64,000 nucleotides of DNA. Origin: Microbacteriaceae bacterium VKM Ac-2854. Its GTDB lineage: Bacteria; Actinomycetota; Actinomycetes; Actinomycetales; Microbacteriaceae. The DNA lies in assembly GCA_013205085.1 (NCBI GenBank), contig JABMLH010000002.1, positions 313,425 to 377,424 of the forward strand. The letters are read 5' to 3'. The notes beneath the pieces are model-generated. The model made no database searches. It saw nothing but the letters and a program-made list of their open reading frames with translations, and had not been told where the DNA came from. A program made the position numbers and the translations under genes. Numbering within the stretch: the first letter of the stretch is position 1; the number at the start of each line of letters is the position of its first letter. Of this stretch, positions 57,689 through 64,000 are shown piece after piece.

Positions 57689-57794
57689 ACCGGCCCAGGA
57701 TAACCGGCCCCGGATGACCGGCCCCGGATGACCGGCCCCGGATGACGGGCCCAGGATGACCGGCCGAGGATGACCGGCCGAGGATGACCGGCCC
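57689..57794. repeat. Tandem array of a 14-bp unit (ACCGGCCCCGGATG), about 7.5 copies
   Basis: Seven full units run from 57689 to 57786 with one or two changes each, followed by a half unit. The middle three are identical. The array occupies most of the divergent promoter gap between the GT4 gene and gmd, 60 bases before the gmd -10 box. Confidence 0.9.
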
Positions 57795-57853
57795 GCAGCG
57801 CGCGATCCGGCACGCCGACGATGCCGCCGGGCGGGCTTCGGAAGGGGAATGGG

Positions 57854-57859
57854 TATGAT
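57854..57859 (+). promoter_or_regulatory. -10 box TATGAT for gmd
   Basis: A good -10 hexamer in a locally AT-rich stretch; no clear -35. The expected start of transcription is about 57866. Confidence 0.45.
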
Positions 57860-57877
57860 GAGGGCCGCTATAACACC

Positions 57878-58900
<1,023 letters not shown>

Positions 58901-58901
58901 C

Positions 58902-59855
58902 ATGCCCGTCGCTCTCGTCACCGGCGCGAGCGGCCAGGACGGCTCCTACCTCGTCGAGCGCCTGCTCGAGGAGGGTTGGGACATCCACGCCCTGGTCCGC
59001 GACAGCGACAACCGCCTTCCCGACGGCGTCGTCCGGTTCGAGGGCGACCTCAACGACCCGGAGCGGCTCGGCGCCATCGTCGCCGAGTCCGCTCCGGACA
59101 CCGTCTTCCACCTCGCCGGGATCTCCTCCGTCGCCCTCTCCTGGCAGCAGCCGGTGATGACGGCGCAGGTCACCGGCGTCGCCGTGGCCGCGCTGCTGGA
59201 AGCCGCGCTCACGCTGCAGGAGGACGCGGGCCGGCCGGTGCGCTTCGTGCAGGCCTCCAGCTCCGAGATCTTCGGAGCCGCCACACAGATCCCGCAGACC
59301 GAGAACACCCCGATCCGGCCGATCTCGCCGTACGGAGCCGCGAAAGCGTTCGCCCACCACCTGGTCGGCGTCTACCGCGGCCGCGGCCTGCACGCCTCGA
59401 CCGCGATCCTGTACAACCACGAATCGCCGCGGCGCCCCGACACGTTCGTGACCCGCAAGATCACTGCCGGAGTCGCCGCGATCGCCGCCGGCCGCGCCTC
59501 GGAACTCTCCCTCGGCAACCTCGACGTCAAACGCGACTGGGGCTGGGCGCCCGACTACGTCGACGCGCTCGTGCGCGCCGCCGCCGCCGACACCGCCGAC
59601 GACTACATCGTCGCGACCGGCGTCTCGCACACCGTCCGCGACTTCGTCGCCGCAGCGTTCACCGCGGCCGGCATCCAGAACTGGGAAGGCCTGGTCACCC
59701 TCGACCCGCGCTTCGCCCGCCCCGTCGACGCCCCCGAGATGCGCGGCGACCCCAGCCACGCGGAGGCCGCGCTCGGCTGGCGCCCGACCGTCGGCTTCGA
59801 CGAACTCGTCGCGCGGATGTACGAGCACGACGCTCAGTTGATCTCGGGCGAATGA
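58902..59855 (+). CDS. GMD-like NAD(P)-dependent sugar-nucleotide dehydratase/reductase
   Basis: 317 residues, one base after gmd. It is a short paralogue of gmd: VALVTGASGQDGSYLVERLL, VQASSSEIFGAA, SPYGAAKAFAHH (Tyr-x3-Lys) and YNHESPRRPDTFVTRKI with NLDVKRDWGWAPDYVDA. The GMD hallmark NHESPRR is kept, so it is not an ordinary fucose synthase (GMER). It may be a second dehydratase or may have become the 4-keto reductase (RMD-like) that completes GDP-rhamnose; the sequence alone does not decide. Followed by a terminator. Confidence 0.82.
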   Translation: MPVALVTGASGQDGSYLVERLLEEGWDIHALVRDSDNRLPDGVVRFEGDLNDPERLGAIVAESAPDTVFHLAGISSVALSWQQPVMTAQVTGVAVAALLEAALTLQEDAGRPVRFVQASSSEIFGAATQIPQTENTPIRPISPYGAAKAFAHHLVGVYRGRGLHASTAILYNHESPRRPDTFVTRKITAGVAAIAAGRASELSLGNLDVKRDWGWAPDYVDALVRAAAADTADDYIVATGVSHTVRDFVAAAFTAAGIQNWEGLVTLDPRFARPVDAPEMRGDPSHAEAALGWRPTVGFDELVARMYEHDAQLISGE

Positions 59856-59860
59856 CCCGT

Positions 59861-59891
59861 CCCACCTCCTCCCGGCCCCCGTGGAGGTGGG
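59861..59891 (+). terminator. Terminator hairpin after the gmd pair
   Basis: CCCACCTCC pairs with GGAGGTGGG around a 13-base loop, five bases after the stop. No U-tract. Confidence 0.55.
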
Positions 59892-59895
59892 TGCG

Positions 59896-59923
59896 TACAA
59901 TGGTGAGGTTGCCGACCGGCAAC
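59896..59923 (+). promoter_or_regulatory. Promoter -10 box TACAAT and leader hairpin of the ABC exporter operon
   Basis: TACAAT (59896-59901) is the best -10 match in the window. Seven bases later, GTTGCC pairs with GGCAAC (59908-59923), so the mRNA would begin with a hairpin; GGGAG then precedes the ATG at 59941. A stable 5' hairpin can protect mRNA. Confidence 0.5.
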
Positions 59924-59940
59924 GCGAGCACGGGAGTTCG

Positions 59941-60912
59941 ATGAGCAGCACGAACGCAACGATCACAACGGCCGCTGAACGCGCCGAAGCGATCGCCGCC
60001 GAACCGTTCCACCGCAGCGGATCGCAGCAGGAACTCGGGACGTCGAAGGGCTTCATCGCCGCACTGGCCGAGGTCTTCCGCCACCGGGAGCTGCTCAAGC
60101 TCCTCGTGAACCGCGAGCTGAAGCAGCGCTACAAGGACTCGAGCCTCGGCTTCCTCTGGACCCTGATCCGCCCGCTGGTGATGCTGGCGATCTACTACGT
60201 CGCGATCGGCCAGTTCCTCTCGGCCGCCCGGAACGTTCCCGAGTTCGCGATCTTCGTCTTCTCCGGCCTCACCATCTGGGGCCTCTTCGCCGAGATCGTC
60301 AGCGCGGGAACCGTTTCCATCCTGGGCAACGGCGGCCTGATCAAGAAGGTCTACCTGCCGAGGGAGATCTTCCCCATCGCGACCATCGGCTCCGCCTTGG
60401 TCAACTTCGCCGTGCAGTTCCTGGTGCTGATCATCGGCGCCGTGCTGCTCGGCGGCGTGGCCATCAGCTGGAATCTGCTCTACATCCCCGCTGCGATCGC
60501 GGTGGTGCTGATCTACGGCCTCGCCCTCGCTCTCGCTCTCTCGGCATTGAACGTGTACCTGCGCGACGTGCAGTTCCTGGTCGACGTCGGGATGCAGATC
60601 TTCTTCTGGGTCTCGCCCATCGTCTACGCCTGGGCGTTCGTGGCGAACGCGCTGCCGGGCTGGGCTGCGCAGCTCTATCTGCTCAATCCGATGACGAACG
60701 CCGTGCTCGCCTTCCAGCGTGCGATCTGGTCCGCCGGGTCCGAGACCGTGAACCTCGGCACCGCCGCCGAGCCGAACATGGTGGCGCCGCAGCCGTGGCC
60801 CGGACACATGGAGCTGCGTCTGCTCGTCATCTTCCTCGTCGGGGTGGGGCTGGTGTGGATCGCGCACCGCATCTTCCGCCGCCTCGAGGGCAACTTCGCC
60901 CAGGAGATCTAA
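59941..60912 (+). CDS. wzm: Polysaccharide ABC transporter permease (Wzm/TagG type)
   Basis: 323 residues from ATG 59941. An amphipathic cytoplasmic N-terminus (RHRELLKLLVNRELKQRYKD) contains the gate-helix motif of ABC-2 exporters; SSLGFLWTLIRPLVMLAIYY starts the first membrane helix. Six helices are visible, plus KKVYLPREIFPIA, the coupling segment. The protein forms the membrane channel that exports a lipid-linked glycan with Wzt. Four bases separate it from wzt. Confidence 0.92.
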   Translation: MSSTNATITTAAERAEAIAAEPFHRSGSQQELGTSKGFIAALAEVFRHRELLKLLVNRELKQRYKDSSLGFLWTLIRPLVMLAIYYVAIGQFLSAARNVPEFAIFVFSGLTIWGLFAEIVSAGTVSILGNGGLIKKVYLPREIFPIATIGSALVNFAVQFLVLIIGAVLLGGVAISWNLLYIPAAIAVVLIYGLALALALSALNVYLRDVQFLVDVGMQIFFWVSPIVYAWAFVANALPGWAAQLYLLNPMTNAVLAFQRAIWSAGSETVNLGTAAEPNMVAPQPWPGHMELRLLVIFLVGVGLVWIAHRIFRRLEGNFAQEI

Positions 60913-60916
60913 GACC

Positions 60917-62167
60917 ATGACCACCGAGACCGCTCCGGTTCAGGACGTCACCCTGCCGACGATCATCCGCGTCACCGACGCCTCGAAGCGCTTCGTCCTG
61001 CGCAAGGACAAGAGCATCAAGGAACGCCTGGTGAACTTCGGCCGCGGTCGCCAGCACCGCGACGACTTCTGGGCGCTGCGCGACGTGAACATCGAGATCC
61101 CGCTCGGCTCGACCGTGGGCCTCATCGGCGCCAACGGCTCCGGCAAGAGCACGCTGCTCAAGCTCATCGGCGGCATCATCCAGCCCACGAGCGGCAGCGT
61201 CGAGCGCCGCGGCCGCCTCGCCGCGCTGCTCGAACTCGGCGCCGGCTTCCATCCCGACCTGACCGGTCGCGAGAACGTCTTCCTGAACGGCTCGATCCTG
61301 GGGCTGTCCCGCAAGGAGTTGGAGCAGAAGTTCGACTCGATCGTCGAGTTCTCCGAGATCGCCGACTTCATCGACACCCAGGTGAAGTTCTACTCGTCCG
61401 GTATGTACGTGCGCTTGGCCTTCGCGATCGCGATCCACACGGACCCCGACCTGCTTCTCGTCGACGAGGTGCTGGCGGTCGGCGACGAACCGTTCCAGCG
61501 CAAGTGCATGGACCGCATCCGCGCGTTCCAGCGCGCGGGCAAGACGATCGTGCTGGTCACACATTCACTCGAGCAGGTCGGCGAACTGTGCGACCGCACC
61601 ATCGTGCTCGAGCACGGCAATGTCATCTACGACGGTGAGACCGCGCGCGGGCTCGAGGTGCTGCGCGACGGCTTCGAGTCGTCGCGTCAGGAACGCGTCG
61701 AGCGCGAGATCGCGGAGGCCGAGGAAGCGGGCGAGGAGCCCGAGACGATCATCCCCGCCGAGATCGAAGGCGTCTGGGTCAGCGGCGGCACGGTCGATGT
61801 CGAGGGCACCCGGCACATCCACGCCGGCGACGACGTCGAGGTCGCGATCAAGATCCGTACGCTCGGGGTCCCGATGGAGGACTGGTTCGTGGGGATGGGC
61901 GTCGACACGCCCTTGGGCCAGGTCGTGTTCGGCACGAACACCGACCGGCTCGGCCTGAACCCGCCCGCCCTCGACGGCTCGACGGTGATCACCTTCGCGT
62001 TGCCCGATCTGCACCTCGGCGCGGGCACCTACGCCATCCACGCGTCGATCTCGACGCACACGATCGGCGAATTCGCCCGCACTCCCGTCGCCGCTCGTTT
62101 CACGGTTCCGCGCGACAACAAGAACGTCGGCGTGATCGACATCCGGGCGTCGGCCGTGGTCGGCTGA
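60917..62167 (+). CDS. wzt: Polysaccharide ABC transporter ATP-binding protein with C-terminal glycan-binding domain (Wzt type)
   Basis: 416 residues. Walker A GANGSGKST (71-79), Q-loop region, LTGRENVFLNGSILGLSRKE, the signature YSSGMYVRLAFA (near 158; SSGM replaces the usual LSGGQ, as in Wzt/TagH), and Walker B LLLVDEVLAVGDE (near 179). Residues from about 280 form a separate beta-sandwich Wzt_C domain (VWVSGGTVDVEGTRHIHAGD, YAIHASISTHTIGEF), which in Gram-negative systems recognises the finished, capped chain. This suggests selective export of a terminated glycan. Confidence 0.93.
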   Translation: MTTETAPVQDVTLPTIIRVTDASKRFVLRKDKSIKERLVNFGRGRQHRDDFWALRDVNIEIPLGSTVGLIGANGSGKSTLLKLIGGIIQPTSGSVERRGRLAALLELGAGFHPDLTGRENVFLNGSILGLSRKELEQKFDSIVEFSEIADFIDTQVKFYSSGMYVRLAFAIAIHTDPDLLLVDEVLAVGDEPFQRKCMDRIRAFQRAGKTIVLVTHSLEQVGELCDRTIVLEHGNVIYDGETARGLEVLRDGFESSRQERVEREIAEAEEAGEEPETIIPAEIEGVWVSGGTVDVEGTRHIHAGDDVEVAIKIRTLGVPMEDWFVGMGVDTPLGQVVFGTNTDRLGLNPPALDGSTVITFALPDLHLGAGTYAIHASISTHTIGEFARTPVAARFTVPRDNKNVGVIDIRASAVVG

Positions 62168-62171
62168 TCCC

Positions 62172-63302
62172 GTGCCACCCGTCGCCCGCGTCCGACTTCT
62201 GATCGACGCGACACCGCTCGCCGCGACCCGGCTGACCGGCGTAGCCCGCGTGTTGCTCGCCACACTCCGGGCGCTGGACGACGACGCGTTCGCCGCGCGT
62301 GCCGACGTCGTCCTGCTGGTGCCGCGCGACGAGGTCGCTGCCGTGCGCCGCTTCGGCTTCACGCGGCTGCGCGTGCGCTCCATCCCGATGCCGCATCAGG
62401 CCTGGAGCCTGCTCTCGCGCACCCCCGTGCCGATCGACCTCCTCCTCGGGCGCGGTGTGTACTTCTTCCCGAACTTCCGCAACTGGGCCCTGAGCCGCTC
62501 CTCGGGCATCACCTTCGTCCACGATGCCTGCTACGCCGTGTACCCGAACCTGGTGCCCATGGCCCGGCGGCGGTTCCTGCAGGCGAACGTCGGACGCTGG
62601 CTCCGCCGCTCCGATCTGGTCGCGACGGGAACGCCGTCGGCGGCCGCCGAGTTGGAGAGCCCGATCGGGGTCGCACGCGAACGCATCCGGGTGCTGCCGA
62701 CGACGGTCGATGCGGCGCTGTTCCGCCCGACGTCGGACTCCGCCGTCGCGGCGGTTCGGGAACGGCATCGCCTGGGTCGTTACCTGCTCTTCCTCGGCTC
62801 GATCGAACCGCGCAAGAACATCGCGGCCCTGGTCCGCGCGTATGCCGCCGCCGACCGTCCGGACGGGCACACCCTTCTGCTCGTCGGCGGCGACGGCTGG
62901 GATAACGACGACGTGTCGGCCGCGATCGCAGCAGCACGGGCCGCCGGAGCCGATGTCCGTCGTCCGGAGAGCTACGTGACGGATGCCGAGCTGCCCGCGC
63001 TGCTCACGGGCGCTGACGCATTGGTGCTGACGTCCTGGCACGAGGGCTTCGGCCTGCCGGTGCTGGAAGCCCTGGCGTGCGGCACCCGGGTGATCGCCGC
63101 CGACATCCCGGGCATCCGTGACAGCGCTGCGGGCCACGAATCCGACGTCGACTTCGTGGACCCCGCCGACGACTCCAGCATCACCGCCGCCATCAGCCGA
63201 CGCATCGCGGATCCGTCCCGCTGCTCCCCCGCCGTTCCGCGCCCCTGGAGCGACGCCGCCGAAGCGCTGGTCGCCGCCGCCGAGTCGCTCCCCCGCCGCT
63301 GA
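62172..63302 (+). CDS. Glycosyltransferase, GT4 family
   Basis: 376 residues from GTG 62172, four bases after wzt. The N-terminal domain has LLIDATPLAATRLTGVARV; the donor domain has YLLFLGSIEPRKNIAALVRAY and LLTGADALVLTSWHEGFG followed by LPVLEALACGTRVIA (E-x7-E). It resembles mannosyl- and rhamnosyltransferases of O-antigen clusters. It is probably cytosolic and membrane-associated, building the glycan exported by Wzm/Wzt. Ends the rightward operon. Confidence 0.9.
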   Translation: MPPVARVRLLIDATPLAATRLTGVARVLLATLRALDDDAFAARADVVLLVPRDEVAAVRRFGFTRLRVRSIPMPHQAWSLLSRTPVPIDLLLGRGVYFFPNFRNWALSRSSGITFVHDACYAVYPNLVPMARRRFLQANVGRWLRRSDLVATGTPSAAAELESPIGVARERIRVLPTTVDAALFRPTSDSAVAAVRERHRLGRYLLFLGSIEPRKNIAALVRAYAAADRPDGHTLLLVGGDGWDNDDVSAAIAAARAAGADVRRPESYVTDAELPALLTGADALVLTSWHEGFGLPVLEALACGTRVIAADIPGIRDSAAGHESDVDFVDPADDSSITAAISRRIADPSRCSPAVPRPWSDAAEALVAAAESLPRR

Positions 63303-63346
63303 CCGCGGAGGGCCTTCGCTTCGGCGACCACGGCTCGTCGAACGAG

Positions 63347-63383
63347 TTCGGCTCGCCAGAACGGTGAGTTCTGACGAGCCGAA
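63347..63383. terminator. Hairpin between the convergent glycosyltransferase genes
   Basis: TTCGGCTCG and AGAAC pair with GTTCT and CGAGCCGAA, with a small internal loop, around GGTGA. It lies 45 bases after one stop and 31 bases from the other, so it can serve both strands. Confidence 0.65.
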
Positions 63384-63413
63384 GGCCGTACGACCCGAAG
63401 GGTCGGCTGCGGC

Positions 63414-64000
63414 CTACGCCGTGGTGGTCTCGCCCGGAGCGGCCTGTTCCGTCACGGCCGCCGCCTCGACGACAGCCGGATAGAGCTCGGACGGTTCCGA
63501 TTGCTCCTGCGCCTCGAGGGCGCCGGCGTCACTGGTGAAGTAGCTCCACAGCTGCTCGGCGTAGGCAGCCCAGCTCGAGTTGTCGCGCACCGCGGCCTCG
63601 GCCGAGAGTCGCGCCAGGAGCTCGTCGTCCGTCAGGAGCTGGCGCATCGCATCGGCGATCGCGTCATCGTCCCGCGAATCCACGAGAACCGCGCCACCCT
63701 GCGACGCGATCTCGCGCATGCTGCCGTAGGAAGCGGTGACGACGGGGGTGCCCGCCGCGAGCGACTCCGCTACCGGGAGGCCGAAGCCCTCGTTCAGCGA
63801 CGGGAACACGGTGAATCGGGCCAGCTTGTACGCGCCCCAAAGCAGTTCGTCCGTGATCGCCGAGTGCGAGACGACGGGCCGACCCAGGTCCTGCATCTGC
63901 TCCTGCCGGAACAGGAACTCCTCGCTGCTCCAGGCGTTGCCGCCGATGAAGACCAGGCTGAACTCGTGCCCCTCGCGCCAGAGCGTCTCGGCGGCGTGCA
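63414..64000 (-). CDS. Glycosyltransferase, GT4 family, C-terminal part (runs off the window)
   Basis: The frame is open to base 64000; its start lies right of the window. The visible 195 residues are the donor-binding half: HEFSLVFIGGNAWSSEEF, LWGAYKLARFTVFPSLNEG and FGLPVAESLAAGTPVVTAS with the E-x7-E motif, then a helical C-terminus with an unusually acidic, Ala-rich tail (LEAQEQSEPSELYPAVVEAA). It is convergent with the previous glycosyltransferase and probably belongs to a second transcript of the same locus. Confidence 0.88.
   Translation of the reverse strand, partial: HAAETLWREGHEFSLVFIGGNAWSSEEFLFRQEQMQDLGRPVVSHSAITDELLWGAYKLARFTVFPSLNEGFGLPVAESLAAGTPVVTASYGSMREIASQGGAVLVDSRDDDAIADAMRQLLTDDELLARLSAEAAVRDNSSWAAYAEQLWSYFTSDAGALEAQEQSEPSELYPAVVEAAAVTEQAAPGETTTA

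Noticed and set aside
57689-57794. CRISPR array
   Set aside because: The 14-bp units are directly adjacent with no unique spacers, and no cas genes are near.

Overview
The window is chromosomal DNA from a very GC-rich actinobacterium, most probably a member of Microbacteriaceae (Microbacterium-like). The evidence is gene content and order: a fused 2-oxoglutarate decarboxylase/dehydrogenase (Kgd), a SigH/RsrA pair, WhiB1- and WhiB2-type proteins, PdtaS, the mtrA-mtrB-lpqB-comF-hpf-secA block, GuaB1, and the DUF3499/metallopeptidase/DUF5719/GT2/WhiB2 block are typical actinobacterial neighbourhoods. No rRNA, tRNA, CRISPR array, transposase or phage gene was recognised. Nearly all genes are ordinary core genes on both strands, with frequent 4-base stop/start overlaps.

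Layout. 1-6 kb: the end of an Old Yellow Enzyme gene, two tandem CNNM/CorC membrane proteins, a Tat-exported protein broken by an in-frame TAA, an AraC-type regulator and CorA. 6-18.5 kb: GuaB1 (GMP reductase type), Kgd, RsrA/SigH, AroA, RsgA, a Bcp peroxidase, a small membrane protein, WhiB1 and PdtaS. 18.5-24 kb: a TPR protein, a CpaE-like ATPase with a CpaB/RcpC-like SAF protein, a BldC-like HTH protein, an unknown conserved protein, an Rv3235-like protein and a flavoprotein monooxygenase. 24-33 kb: secA, hpf, comF, lpqB, mtrB, mtrA, all on the minus strand. 33-41.3 kb: an operon of a GDPD-like membrane protein, DUF4129, DUF4350, MoxR and DUF58 proteins, then a small secreted protein, a SpoIIM-like protein and an RDD protein. 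41.5-47.3 kb: DUF3499, a degenerate metallopeptidase, DUF5719, a large GT2 membrane glycosyltransferase and WhiB2. 47.4-52.3 kb: GalE, a GlxA-type regulator, ManA and an acyl-CoA dehydrogenase. 52.5-64 kb: a surface polysaccharide locus with three tandem O-antigen-ligase-like proteins, glycosyltransferases, two GMD-type dehydratases and a Wzm/Wzt ABC exporter; it runs off the right edge.

How the genes work together. ManA (fructose-6-P to mannose-6-P) and the GMD proteins (GDP-mannose to GDP-4-keto-6-deoxymannose) could feed deoxyhexose into a polymer built by the cytoplasmic glycosyltransferases, exported by Wzm/Wzt and transferred or polymerised outside by the Wzy_C-type proteins. MtrAB-LpqB, PdtaS and the WhiB proteins are envelope, division and stress regulators; SigH/RsrA is a thiol-stress switch.

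The most unusual non-coding content is a set of long nested palindromes. Three families occur more than once in this window (A: 219-344 and 49562-49641; B: 11564-11621, 11710-11756 and 52310-52358; C: 15772-15856 and 48463-48545). There is one single-copy example (5905-6028) and one mixed tandem/inverted array (41352-41498). A 14-bp tandem array lies in the divergent promoter region of the polysaccharide locus (57689-57794). A second pattern is a TAnnnT hexamer placed 6-8 bases before the start codon of at least twelve genes, which suggests widespread leaderless transcription. All functional assignments come from reading the translated sequences; no database search was run.
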